Source: Mycobacterium sp. 852002-10029_SCH5224772 (GTDB lineage: Bacteria; Actinomycetota; Actinomycetes; Mycobacteriales; Mycobacteriaceae). From it: 64,000 bases of DNA. Positions 52,534-61,487 of the stretch are shown one piece after another. The notes below the pieces were generated by a model, which was not told where the DNA came from, made no database searches, and saw only the letters and a program-made list of their open reading frames with translations. A program made the position numbers and the translations under genes. Numbering within the stretch: position 1 is the first letter of the stretch; every line of letters starts with the position of its first letter. The stretch covers positions 121,799 through 185,798 of the forward strand of contig NZ_LZHT01000134.1 in assembly GCF_001667315.1 (NCBI RefSeq), written 5' to 3'.

Positions 52534-54324
52534 TCAGTCATGGTGGGCGGCGTCGCCGGTGAGGGTGGCCGTGCATTCCAGCATCAGTGCGTGCGCGAAC
52601 GCCTGGGGGAGGTTGCCGCGGAGCTGGCGTTGCCGCACGTCGTATTCCTCGCAGAACAGTCCCGGCGGCCCGCAGGCGGTGCGGTTGCGTTCGAACCACC
52701 GCATCGCGCAATCAGCATGGCCCAGTTGATGTTCGGCCAGCGCCATCATGAACCCGCAGAGCAGGAAGGCGCCCTCGGCATCGCCGAGATCGCGCTCGTC
52801 GTGCCGGAATCGGTAGACAAACCCGTCGTCGGTGAGTTCCCGGCGAACGGCGTCCAGGGTGGCTATGGTCCTGGGGTCCTCGGCGGGCACGGCCCCACGC
52901 ACCGGCGGAAGTAGCAGCGATGCGTCGACACCGGTCAGCCGGGGGCTGCGTTGCCAATAGCCCTGCGGGTGCAGGCTTTCCGACGCGGTGTCGGCGAGGA
53001 TCGCGTCAGCCAGCGAAGCACACGTGGCGACCTCGGGACCGGTACCGGCCAGCTTCGCGATGGCCCGTAACCCCGCCACACAGGCCAGGCGGGACTGCGT
53101 CCAGCGCTCGTTGTCGATTTCCCAGACGCCGGCATCCGGTTCGCGCCAGCGCTTTTCGATCGCCTTGATCGCGGTCTGCGCCGCGCGCCAGCCGTCTGCG
53201 TCCAGCCGGTCAGCGTCGCCCGCCTTGGCCAGCAGCTGCAACGCCTCTCCGAAGGCATCGAGCTGGAATTGCTGATTGACCCAGTTGCCGATCTTGTCGG
53301 CGCCTCCGGGGTAGCCGGGCAGGTCGAGCGTTTCTTCGCTGGGCACGGCGCCGCCGGTGACGGTGTAGGCGGGCTTGAGGTTGGGGCCGTCCTCGAGCAG
53401 CCGGGCGCCGACGAACTCCACCGCCCGGTCGAGCAGCTCGGTCGTGCCGACGGCGGCGGCGGCCATGCCCGCGTACACCTGGTCGCGGATCCAGGAATAG
53501 CGGTAGTCGTAATTCTGGTTGGAGTGCGCGCGTTCGGGCAGGCTCATAGTGGCGGCGGCGACCATGCCGCCGCTGCTGCTGGTCAGCCCCCGCAGCACCG
53601 CGTAGGAGTTGCGCCCGTCGCGTGCAGCGATGGTGCAGTTCAGCTCGGGTACGCTGCGCTGCCAGGCGGCGGTGGTGGATTCCCAGGCCAGGTCGGGGTC
53701 CGGCGGCTGGTCGGGCAGCGCGCGTTCGGACAGTTCCAGCACCAGGTCGTGGTGCTGGTCCTCGTCGAGGGTGATCTCACAGCTGAGCAGCTCGCCCTTC
53801 TCCTGGGCGGCCCGGACGGGGCGCGCGTCGCATCCGGCCTGCCAGCGCCAGTGCAGCGGTCCCGAGCGGCCGCTCCACACCCCGCCATCGAGGCTCGGTT
53901 TGCCGGGGCCGTGCCGGCCGAATCCCGCACTCGCCGCCAGCAGCACCCGCACCCGCGCCGTCCCGCGGCAGCCGGTGAGCCGCCGCAACAGCACCACCCG
54001 GTCGGGGTCGCCCGGGAAGGCCAGCGCGTCACGGCATTCCACGATGCCGTCGCGAGTGATCCAGCGGTTACGCCAGATCAGGGTGCCCGGCTCGTAGTAG
54101 CCGCCCCACACGTGCCGCGCGTCGGTCGGGGTGACGGCGTATATCCCGCCGCCGCCAATGAGATTGGAGAAGACGGCGTCGGAATCCCAGTGCGGCGCAC
54201 ACATCCACGCCACGTCGCCCTGCGGCCCGATCAGCGCGCCCCGCTCGCCGTCGGCGAGCAGCGCATACTCGCGCAGCACCCGGGGTGCGAAGGTGGTCTC
54301 GGTGTCGATCTTCAGCTCAGCCAC
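52534..54324 (-). CDS. GH15-family glucoamylase/trehalase-like glycosidase
   Basis: A 596-residue protein starting at GTG 54324, overlapping the GMC gene by 8 bp. The N-terminal beta domain holds LREYALLADGERGALIGPQGDVAWMCAPHWDSDAVF, and the C-terminal (alpha/alpha)6 barrel holds YDYRYSWIRDQVYAGM and the candidate catalytic Glu in DAGVWEIDNERWTQSRL. Mycobacterial GH15 members include a trehalase, so trehalose or an alpha-glucan are both possible substrates. There is no signal peptide, so it is cytosolic. It would release glucose or another sugar for the oxidoreductases encoded beside it, though that link is inference. Confidence 0.85.
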   Translation of the reverse strand: MAELKIDTETTFAPRVLREYALLADGERGALIGPQGDVAWMCAPHWDSDAVFSNLIGGGGIYAVTPTDARHVWGGYYEPGTLIWRNRWITRDGIVECRDALAFPGDPDRVVLLRRLTGCRGTARVRVLLAASAGFGRHGPGKPSLDGGVWSGRSGPLHWRWQAGCDARPVRAAQEKGELLSCEITLDEDQHHDLVLELSERALPDQPPDPDLAWESTTAAWQRSVPELNCTIAARDGRNSYAVLRGLTSSSGGMVAAATMSLPERAHSNQNYDYRYSWIRDQVYAGMAAAAVGTTELLDRAVEFVGARLLEDGPNLKPAYTVTGGAVPSEETLDLPGYPGGADKIGNWVNQQFQLDAFGEALQLLAKAGDADRLDADGWRAAQTAIKAIEKRWREPDAGVWEIDNERWTQSRLACVAGLRAIAKLAGTGPEVATCASLADAILADTASESLHPQGYWQRSPRLTGVDASLLLPPVRGAVPAEDPRTIATLDAVRRELTDDGFVYRFRHDERDLGDAEGAFLLCGFMMALAEHQLGHADCAMRWFERNRTACGPPGLFCEEYDVRQRQLRGNLPQAFAHALMLECTATLTGDAAHHD

Positions 54325-56014
54325 GGGCTTGTGCCTTCGACCCCCACCCAGCGCTGGTATCGATCTTTCCGGCGGCCATCCGTTCGGCCAGCCGCGACGC
54401 CAACGCCATGATCGTCAGCGCGGGATTGGCGGAGCCCTGGGTGGGACACACCGAGCCGTCGGCGAGAAACAGGTTCGGTACGCCCCAGACCCGGTGGTCG
54501 GAGTCGACCACCGAATTCTGCGGCCCGGTGCCCATGCGGGCGCCGCCGATCAGGTGGGCGAAACGCTCGATGGTGAGCACGTCCTGGGCGCCGGCGGCGG
54601 TCAGGATGTCGCCGATCACCTTGGTGGAGTAGGCCATGTTGGCCTTGTCGTTGTCGCAGAGCGTGTAGTCGAACCGGGCGACCGGGATACCGTACGGGTC
54701 CTTCTCCTGGGCCAGGGTCACCCTGTTGTCCGGCAGCGCCAACAGCTCGTTGAGCACGCCGACGGTCGCCCAGTGGTTGTAGTCGCGCATGTATTCGCGC
54801 AGGGCGCGGCCCCAATGCCCGTCGGCCAGCACGTGTTCGGCCCAGCCGATAGGCAGCGGGGAGACGGTCTGAATGGCGAACCCGCGGGCGAACCCGCGTG
54901 AGTGATCGGTCTCGTAGAACTGCTCCGAGGTCACCTCCGGCGGGGGCGCCTTGTACATCCGCATCTCCTCGGACCAGCGGCCCGCGGACTGGGTGGCGCC
55001 CTGCACCATCACATAGCGACCGACCTGATCGTCGTTGTTGCCCAACCCGTTCGGGAAGCGCTCGCTGACCGAGTTCAACAGCAGGCGCGGCGTCTCGATC
55101 GAATACCCGGCCACGGCAACCACTTTGGCTCGCTGCAGCCGTTCTTTGCCGCCCACCTCGTCGTAGTAGACCACGCCACGAGCCGCGCCGGTCTCGTCGA
55201 GTTCGACGCGCGAGGCCATGCAGTTGGCGCGGATCTCGACGTCGTGGGCCAGCGCGTCGGGAAGGTGCGTGACGTAGGGGCTGGCCTTGGCGTTGACCTT
55301 GCAGCCCTGCAGGCAGTAGCCGCGGTAGATGCAGTGCGGGCGGTTGCCGAAGGTGCCGTTGACGATGCCGACGGGCCCGACCCGCATCTCGATGCCGAGT
55401 TTGAGCGCACCCTCCCAGATTTTGGCGGCCGCACCCGAAACTGGATGCGGGGCAAAGGGGTAACGATGTGGATCGCCCCAAGGCCAATTCTGCCCGGCCA
55501 CCGGCAGCTCGAGCTCGATCCGTTCGTAATGGCGGCGAATGTCCTCGTAGCGCAGGGGCCAGTCGGCACCCACCCCATCGAGCGTGTAGGTCGCAAAGTC
55601 GCTGGGGTGGAACCGCGGGGTGTAGCCGGCGTAGTGCACCATGGAGCCGCCCACCCCACGCCCGGAGTTGTTCTTGCCCAGCTCAATTGGGTCGTCGCCG
55701 CCGATGATGCGCTTTTGCGTCCAATACAGCGCGTGGGAGCCGGCCTCGTCGGACACCCAGTCCTCGTCGGGGTGCCAGAACGGGCCGGCCTCCAGGATCA
55801 CGACCCGCCAACCGGCGCGCGCCAGCCGCTGCGCCAGCACCGAGCCGCCGGCGCCCGCCCCCACGACCACCAGATCGACCTCGTCGTCGTCGGTGTAGCG
55901 GCGCATGGTCTTCTCGCCGGGCAGGTCGCGCGAATGCACGTCGAGCAGGAACCGCGAATCGTTGTCTTTTGGTCCGACAGCTCCTTTGAACAGGCCTCGC
56001 CAGAAGTCGCCCAT
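54317..56014 (-). CDS. GMC-family FAD oxidoreductase
   Basis: A 565-residue flavoprotein from ATG 56014, one base overlapping the previous gene (TGATG). The FAD motif is VVGAGAGGSVLAQRLARAGWRVVILEAG near residue 50. A Cys-rich stretch HCIYRGYCLQGCKVNAKASP and the C-terminal RMGTGPQNSVVDSDHRVWGVPNLFLADGSVCPTQGSANPALTIMALASRLAE place it with sugar/alcohol dehydrogenases such as the gluconate 2-dehydrogenase large subunit. An upstream open frame overlaps the subunit-3-like gene and is not real. It should work with the small protein encoded before it. I see no cytochrome c gene, so the electron acceptor is unclear. Confidence 0.9.
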   Translation of the reverse strand: MGDFWRGLFKGAVGPKDNDSRFLLDVHSRDLPGEKTMRRYTDDDEVDLVVVGAGAGGSVLAQRLARAGWRVVILEAGPFWHPDEDWVSDEAGSHALYWTQKRIIGGDDPIELGKNNSGRGVGGSMVHYAGYTPRFHPSDFATYTLDGVGADWPLRYEDIRRHYERIELELPVAGQNWPWGDPHRYPFAPHPVSGAAAKIWEGALKLGIEMRVGPVGIVNGTFGNRPHCIYRGYCLQGCKVNAKASPYVTHLPDALAHDVEIRANCMASRVELDETGAARGVVYYDEVGGKERLQRAKVVAVAGYSIETPRLLLNSVSERFPNGLGNNDDQVGRYVMVQGATQSAGRWSEEMRMYKAPPPEVTSEQFYETDHSRGFARGFAIQTVSPLPIGWAEHVLADGHWGRALREYMRDYNHWATVGVLNELLALPDNRVTLAQEKDPYGIPVARFDYTLCDNDKANMAYSTKVIGDILTAAGAQDVLTIERFAHLIGGARMGTGPQNSVVDSDHRVWGVPNLFLADGSVCPTQGSANPALTIMALASRLAERMAAGKIDTSAGWGSKAQARG

Positions 56015-56760
56015 CACACTTCGCCGTTCTGCACGACCTGCACGGGGTCTTCGTCGGTGGCGCCGGGGGTCTCGTACGGTTCGCGCGCGGAGGCGGGTCC
56101 GGTGGCGCCGCCGAGGCGCATGAACCCGCGCGGGTAGGCGGGGCCGCCGAATCCGATCTCGTTCCACGCCCACGGGTGGGAGTAGAAGCCGGACAGCGTC
56201 ATTCGCATGCACACCGACCAGGCGCGCTTGACGTTCAGGCTTTCCCAGGCGCCGCCGTCCAGGTCGCCCTGTGAGAACTGGCCGACGATCTCCTCGCGGA
56301 TCTCCAGCCCGGCGGAGGCGAAGGAGGATGCGCCGTATTTGGCCGCCGCGGTCTCGTTGAGCCCGCGCAGCACCAACCGCCACGTGTCGCGGTCGTCGGG
56401 CATGTCCGCGTACTGGTAGCCGTCGAGACGCCCGTCGGCGAGCTTGGAGTCGACGGATTCGGCCGCCGGCACTCGCGGCTCCTCGTCCTGCGCCAGCACC
56501 GTGTCGCAGAACGCGCGCAGGCACGGCTCTTCTTCGGCGGTGAAAAACCGCAGTGGGCCGGGAGGTTCAAGCCGGGCCAGCACCACTTTGCGGGTGGCCT
56601 CGTCCCACGTGTGGGCGTTTGCCAGCACGTCGAAATCGGGGTAACGCCCGATCATCTGCGGCGTGGTGCCGCGGCGCTGCTTGGGAAGCCAGGCCGGGTG
56701 CGGCGGCTTGCCGTCGGGGCGCAGGTTGGGCAGGTGGTCCGGGCGGGAGGTGTCGGCCAT
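56014..56760 (-). CDS. Gluconate 2-dehydrogenase subunit 3-like protein
   Basis: A 248-residue protein of the PF13618 type: FFTAEEEPCLRAFCDTVLAQDEEPRVP in the middle and HPWAWNEIGFGGPAYPRGF near the C-terminus. In classical systems this small subunit carries a Tat signal and exports its GMC partner. Here the N-terminus (MADTSRPDHLPNLRPDG) has no twin-arginine or hydrophobic segment, so the complex is probably cytosolic. It overlaps the GMC gene by one base and lies 18 bp after the membrane-protein gene. Confidence 0.85.
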   Translation of the reverse strand: MADTSRPDHLPNLRPDGKPPHPAWLPKQRRGTTPQMIGRYPDFDVLANAHTWDEATRKVVLARLEPPGPLRFFTAEEEPCLRAFCDTVLAQDEEPRVPAAESVDSKLADGRLDGYQYADMPDDRDTWRLVLRGLNETAAAKYGASSFASAGLEIREEIVGQFSQGDLDGGAWESLNVKRAWSVCMRMTLSGFYSHPWAWNEIGFGGPAYPRGFMRLGGATGPASAREPYETPGATDEDPVQVVQNGEV

Positions 56761-56778
56761 CGCGGTGATCCCGACGCC

Positions 56779-57285
56779 CTAATCCCGGAACCGTTCGCGG
56801 CGCAGGAGCGACGCCAACAGCCCCATGCCCCCGACCATGCACATCAACCCTGGCGCCGCGATCGGCGGCCCCATGGGCACGTTGTAGGACGCGTGTTTCC
56901 ATCCGCCCGGTTTGCGGGCGACGCCGCGCGCGTGCAGGTATTCGCCCATCAGGCCGTTGGCCGTGTAGATGCCGGCGGTGATCGGGAGCCAGAGTTTGGC
57001 CCAGCGCCGCGAGAACACGCCGCCGATGCCCGCGACGACCACCGGCGGAGTCACCACGATCGGGCTCCACATCCACTTGTTGCCGAAGCTCGCCTTGTAG
57101 TGCTCGAAGTAGATTTCGGCCGTGGTGACGAGCGCCGCGATGGCGGTCAACCCGGACAGCGAGCGTTCGAAACGACCGTGTGCGACGTCGTACAGTGCGC
57201 GCTCGGCCAGTTGCGAGACCTCGCCCCGTCCATCGCTGCCGGCGGTGCGGCCTGTGCGCCGTCCGCCGTTGCCCAGCAACAACAT
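56779..57285 (-). CDS. Four-helix membrane protein of unknown function
   Basis: A 168-residue protein from ATG 57285, preceded by AGAAGGGA. Hydrophobic segments lie near residues 43-60 (LSGLTAIAALVTTAEIYF), 73-90 (SPIVVTPPVVVAGIGGVF), 95-112 (LWLPITAGIYTANGLMGEYL) and 140-160 (APGLMCMVGGMGLLASLL). The N-terminus is Gly/Arg-rich. I recognise no family. It opens the six-gene minus-strand run with the GMC/GH15/dehydratase genes and could anchor the oxidoreductase complex or pass electrons; no haem or Cys motifs support the latter. Confidence 0.72.
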   Translation of the reverse strand: MLLLGNGGRRTGRTAGSDGRGEVSQLAERALYDVAHGRFERSLSGLTAIAALVTTAEIYFEHYKASFGNKWMWSPIVVTPPVVVAGIGGVFSRRWAKLWLPITAGIYTANGLMGEYLHARGVARKPGGWKHASYNVPMGPPIAAPGLMCMVGGMGLLASLLRRERFRD

Positions 57286-57791
57286 GTGATTCCCTTCTAC
57301 CCTCGCGTTTCGCCGGGCCGGCGGTCACCGGCCCAGGCAGGTTCCGTCGTGAGATGGTTGGCGGCCGTTCGTGCGCCGCGGGGTGACCCCGTCGATGCGT
57401 GGGTGATGTGGTCCGCCCGCTCGCCGAGCAAATCCGTCGTCGTGTCGATCAAGCGACCTCGCCTTCGGGATGGAAGGAACACGGTCCGGCGGTCTCCGGC
57501 CTCCGCCGCCGTCGGTGACCGTTGCGAAAGCCGCCCAGCGAACTGGAAAGCGCCCAGCTGTGGGTTTCAACCGGAGTGGTCTCGACAACGCGTCGTGACC
57601 GAAGCGCGTCGGCTGTGTACCCGGTGTCCTGGTGCACAAACTGGCGTGCAGCTGATTCACAGCGAGTCACCAGGGGTGGGCCGCCACGGCGGCTAACGAT
57701 CCCGCAGCAGCCATTCAGATCGGAGCCGTCGGGCTACAGGTGAAGTTGCCATTTTGTGCTGGTGCCAGTTCAGTTCGTTCTACCTTGAGCC
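57286..57791. other. 506-bp divergent intergenic region
   Basis: The region separates the minus-strand oxidoreductase operon from the plus-strand DUF2834 gene. It holds a 7-bp GC stem with a six-base loop at 57315-57334, which would stand in the operon's 5' leader about 30 bases before the start codon. TACCTT at 57781-57786 is 5 bases before the DUF2834 ATG and may be a -10 for a leaderless transcript. Short open frames here lack coding character. I see no RNA gene or mobile element. Confidence 0.6.
57315..57334 (-). promoter_or_regulatory. Leader hairpin upstream of the oxidoreductase operon
   Basis: On the minus strand GGGCCGG pairs with CCGGCCC around the hexaloop TGACCG. A hexaloop stem next to an operon with an ANTAR gene invites comparison with ANTAR targets, but the loop lacks the A at position 1 and G at position 4 expected of them, and no second stem is obvious. 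Confidence 0.3.
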
Positions 57792-58256
57792 ATGACAACA
57801 GCCGACCAAGCGAACCAAGCATCATCGGTCCCTACGTCCCGCAAAATTCTTTGCATCGTCTATGGCGCTATTGCAGTCGCCGCGCTCATCGCGACATGGA
57901 GCCAGACAGTCGCATATGTACACAGCCCGACCGGTTTCTTCGTTGATTTCTGGCGCGACACCCAAACGACTGCGGCCTCGCGAAACATTGCAGCCGACGC
58001 CCTGATGTTGGCCCTGAGCGCCGTCATTCTGATGGTGATCGAAGCCAGGAAATACAACGTGCGATTCGTCTGGCTTTACGTTGTCGGATCGTTCTTCATC
58101 GCCGTAAGCGTCATGTTTCCGCTTTTCCTGATCGCCCGCGAATTACGCCTGGGTGCATCCGGCGCGCCCCGCCTTCGCAGGGCCGACACGATTCTGCTCG
58201 TGGTGGTCGCCGTTTTGACCGTGGCCCTGACGATTTGGATCGACATGGGTAGGTGA
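57792..58256 (+). CDS. DUF2834-like membrane protein
   Basis: A 154-residue protein with four hydrophobic segments: about residues 19-38 (ILCIVYGAIAVAALIATW), 68-84 (ADALMLALSAVILMVIE), 92-115 (FVWLYVVGSFFIAVSVMFPLFLI) and 133-150. The FPLFLIARELRL segment after the third helix matches what I know of DUF2834. Function is unknown. Base composition is a little less GC-rich than its neighbours. The nearest plus-strand gene downstream is the lipase/acyl-CoA-synthetase fusion, 225 bp away, so they are probably separate units. Confidence 0.7.
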   Translation: MTTADQANQASSVPTSRKILCIVYGAIAVAALIATWSQTVAYVHSPTGFFVDFWRDTQTTAASRNIAADALMLALSAVILMVIEARKYNVRFVWLYVVGSFFIAVSVMFPLFLIARELRLGASGAPRLRRADTILLVVVAVLTVALTIWIDMGR

Positions 58257-58481
58257 CGACTGAAGGCATTCGTCGCCTATCCGGTGCACGCCAAGCACGG
58301 TTAGCCGCCGTCGGAACACACGCCGAGCCGCCGGCCGAAGGCGACGGCAAGCCACCACCTTTTTGGCGGAGCTCGGGTCCGTTCTTACAACGCACGCCGC
58401 CGCCGAATCCGTGTAACCACTGCCCTTCTAGCTGCCCAGATGTGCCATGATGTCCAAGCTGTCAAGACTCAGGGAGCAGCA

Positions 58482-61400
58482 GTGGATCTCAATTTTTCGA
58501 TGGTCACACGACCGGTCGAGCGGCTGATCGCTACCGCGCAGAACGGGCTGGAAGTCTTGCGATTGGGGGGTTTGGAGACCGGCACGGTGCCGTCTCCGTC
58601 TCAGATCGTCGAGAGCGTGTCGATGTACAAGCTCCGGCGTTACTTCCCGCCGGACAGCCGGCCCGGCCAGTCGCCCGTCGGGCCGCCGGTGCTGATGGTG
58701 CATCCGATGATGATGTCGGCCGACATGTGGGACGTCACCCGCGACGAAGGCGCGGTGGGGATCCTGCACGCTCACGGGCTTGATCCCTGGGTCATCGACT
58801 TCGGTGAACCCGACAAGATCGAGGGCGGTATGCGCCGCACCCTGGCCGACCACATCGTCGCGCTGGGCGAGGCCATCGACACGGTCAAGGACGTGACCGG
58901 CAGCGACGTGCACCTGGTCGGCTATTCGCAGGGCGGCATGTGGTGCTACCAGGTCGCGGCCTACCGGCGCTCCAAGAACCTTGCCAGCATCGTGGCGTTC
59001 GGCTCCCCGGTGGACACCCTGGCCGCGTTGCCCATGGGTATCCCGGCAAACTTCGGCGCGGCGGCGGCCAACTTCATGGCCGACCACGTATTCAGCCGCC
59101 TGGCCATCCCGAGCTGGATGGCGCGCACCGGATTCCAGATGATGGATCCGCTCAAGACGGCCAAGGCACGGGTGGACTTCGTGCGCCAGCTGCACGACCG
59201 CGAAGCCCTGCTGCCGCGCGAGCAGCAGCGCCGCTTCCTCGAACGTGAGGGCTGGATCGCCTGGTCCGGCCCCGCGATCTCCGAGCTGCTCAAGCAGTTC
59301 ATCGCCCACAACCGGATGATGACCGGCGGCTTCGCCGTCAACGGGCAGATGGTCACGCTCACCGACATCACCTGCCCGGTGCTGGCCTTCGTCGGCGAGG
59401 TCGACGACATCGGCCAGCCGGCCTCGGTGCGCGGCATCCGGCGGGCGGCGCCGTACGCCGACGTCTACGAGTGCACCATCCGCACTGGGCATTTCGGCCT
59501 GGTCGTCGGGTCCAAGGCCGCCCAGCACAGCTGGCCGACCGTCGCCGAGTGGGTGCGATGGCTGTCGGCCGGCGGCGACAAGCCCACCAGCATCGAGCTC
59601 ATGGCCGACCAGCCCGACGAGCACACCGACAGCGGCGTGGCGTTGAGCTCCCGGCTCGCGCACGGCATCGGGGAAGCTTCCGAGGCGGCGCTGGGCATGG
59701 TGCGCGGCGCGGCGAGCACCGTCGTCGCGGCGAACAAATCCGTGCGCACCCTGGCCGTCGAAACCGCCCGCACCTTGCCGCGACTGGTCCGGCTGGGACA
59801 GATCAACGATCACACCCGGATCTCGCTGGGCCGCATCATCGAGGAGCAGGCCCAGAACGCCCCGCAAGGCGAATTCCTGTTGTTCGACGGGCGCGTGCAC
59901 ACTTACGACGCCGTGAACCGGCGCATCAACAACGTCGTCCGCGGCCTGATCGAGGTCGGGGTGCGACAGGGCGACCGGGTCGGCGTGCTGATGGAGACCC
60001 GGCCCAGCGCGCTGGTGGCCATCGCCGCGCTGTCGCGGCTCGGCGCCATCGCGGTGGTGATGCGGTCCGACGCCGACCTCGCCGCGTCGGTGCGGCTCGG
60101 GGGAGTGACCGAGATCCTGACCGACCCCACCAACCTCGACGCGGTGCTGGCGTCGGACGGTCAACTGCTACGGCAGGTGCTGGTGCTCGGCGGCGGCGAG
60201 TCGCGGGACCTGCACCTGCCCGAGGACCCCTCGCAGCAGCCCCAGGTCATCGACATGGAACAGATCGACCCGGACGCCGTCGAGCTGCCCGGGTGGTATC
60301 GGCCCAACCCGGGACTGGCCCGGGACCTGGCGTTCATCGCGTTCAGCGCGGCCGGCGGCGAGCTGGTGGCCAAGCAGATCACCAACTACCGCTGGGCGGT
60401 CTCGGCGTTCGGCACCGCGTCGACGGCCGCACTCGACCGTCGCGACACCGTCTACTGCCTCACGCCGCTGCATCACGAGTCGGCGCTGCTGGTCAGCCTG
60501 GGCGGCGCGGTGGTCGGCGGCGCCCGCATAGCGCTGTCGCGGGGCCTGGACCGGGACCGGTTCGTCCAGGAGGTACGTCAGTACGGCGTCACCGTGGTGT
60601 CCTACACCTGGGCCATGCTCCGCGAGATCCTGGACAGCCCCGCCGGTCCGCCGTTCGTCCTGCACGGCAACCACCCGGTGCGCCTGTTCATCGGGTCCGG
60701 GATGCCCACCGGGCTGTGGGAACGCGTCGTCGAGGCCTTCGCGCCCGCCCACGTCGTCGAGTTCTTCGCCACCACCGACGGGCAGGCGGTGCTGGCCAAC
60801 GTGTCCGGCGCCAAAATCGGCAGCAAGGGCCGCCCGCTGCCGGGCGCCGGGCGCATCGAGCTGGGCGCCTACGACACCGAACACGACCTGATCCTGGAAA
60901 ACGACCGCGGCTTCGTGCAGATCGCCGAACCCAGACAGGTCGGGGTCCTGCTCGCCGCGTCCAACGGCCCGATCGATCCGAGCGCCTCGGTCAAGCGCGG
61001 GGTCTTCGCCGCCGGCGACACCTGGATCTCGACCGAGTACCTGTTCTACCGCGACGACGACGGCGACTACTGGTTGGCGGGGCGGCGCGGCTCGGTGGTG
61101 CGAACCGAGCGCGGCCTGGTCTACGCCGAGCCGGTCACCGACGCCCTGGGCTGCATCAACGGCGTCGACCTCGCGGTGACCTACAACGTGCCCGTGGGCG
61201 ACCACGAGGTGGCGGTGTCGGCGGTGACGCTGCTGCCGGGCGCTTCTATCACCGCGGCCGACCTGACCGAGGCCTTCGCCAAGATCCCCATCGGTTTGGG
61301 GCCCGACATTGTCTGCGTGGTCTCCGAGATGACGTTGAGCGCGACGTACCGCCCGACGGTGAGCGCCCTGCGCGCCGCCGGGATTCCGAAGGCGGGACGT

Positions 61401-61487
61401 CACGTCTGGTACTTCGACGCGGAAACCGAGCACTACCGCCGGCTGACCCCCGGGGCGCGCTCCGAGCTGAGCGGCACGAAGTCATGA
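58482..61487 (+). CDS. Fusion of alpha/beta-hydrolase lipase and acyl-CoA synthetase-like domain (Rv1683-like)
   Basis: A 1001-residue protein from GTG 58482, preceded by AGGGAG; ATG 58440 is in frame but lacks an RBS. Residues about 60-370 are an alpha/beta-hydrolase related to PHA synthase/lipases, with the nucleophile S149 in GYSQGG, Asp in FVGEVDDIGQP and His in TGHFGLVVG. Residues about 450-1000 are an AMP-binding (FadD-like) domain. Its phosphate-loop motif reads FSAAGGELVAKQ instead of the usual T/S-G-rich TSGxTGxPK, so adenylation may be altered or lost. The M. tuberculosis homologue is linked to triacylglycerol and lipid droplets. ATGA overlap couples it to the Trm112-like gene. Confidence 0.9.
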   Translation: MDLNFSMVTRPVERLIATAQNGLEVLRLGGLETGTVPSPSQIVESVSMYKLRRYFPPDSRPGQSPVGPPVLMVHPMMMSADMWDVTRDEGAVGILHAHGLDPWVIDFGEPDKIEGGMRRTLADHIVALGEAIDTVKDVTGSDVHLVGYSQGGMWCYQVAAYRRSKNLASIVAFGSPVDTLAALPMGIPANFGAAAANFMADHVFSRLAIPSWMARTGFQMMDPLKTAKARVDFVRQLHDREALLPREQQRRFLEREGWIAWSGPAISELLKQFIAHNRMMTGGFAVNGQMVTLTDITCPVLAFVGEVDDIGQPASVRGIRRAAPYADVYECTIRTGHFGLVVGSKAAQHSWPTVAEWVRWLSAGGDKPTSIELMADQPDEHTDSGVALSSRLAHGIGEASEAALGMVRGAASTVVAANKSVRTLAVETARTLPRLVRLGQINDHTRISLGRIIEEQAQNAPQGEFLLFDGRVHTYDAVNRRINNVVRGLIEVGVRQGDRVGVLMETRPSALVAIAALSRLGAIAVVMRSDADLAASVRLGGVTEILTDPTNLDAVLASDGQLLRQVLVLGGGESRDLHLPEDPSQQPQVIDMEQIDPDAVELPGWYRPNPGLARDLAFIAFSAAGGELVAKQITNYRWAVSAFGTASTAALDRRDTVYCLTPLHHESALLVSLGGAVVGGARIALSRGLDRDRFVQEVRQYGVTVVSYTWAMLREILDSPAGPPFVLHGNHPVRLFIGSGMPTGLWERVVEAFAPAHVVEFFATTDGQAVLANVSGAKIGSKGRPLPGAGRIELGAYDTEHDLILENDRGFVQIAEPRQVGVLLAASNGPIDPSASVKRGVFAAGDTWISTEYLFYRDDDGDYWLAGRRGSVVRTERGLVYAEPVTDALGCINGVDLAVTYNVPVGDHEVAVSAVTLLPGASITAADLTEAFAKIPIGLGPDIVCVVSEMTLSATYRPTVSALRAAGIPKAGRHVWYFDAETEHYRRLTPGARSELSGTKS

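Noticed and set aside
54317..56524. Longer 735-codon reading of the GMC gene
   Set aside because: The first 170 codons overlap the subunit-3-like gene out of frame; the ATG at 56014 is coupled to that gene by a TGATG overlap.
57315..57334. Hairpin as an ANTAR RNA target
   Set aside because: The hexaloop is TGACCG, without A at position 1 and G at position 4, and no second hexaloop stem follows. Kept only as a structural element.
50352..58391. Shared 11-mer GTTCTTACAAC near the dehydratase end and before the lipase fusion gene
   Set aside because: An 11-base match in 64 kb is expected by chance and neither site has matching context.
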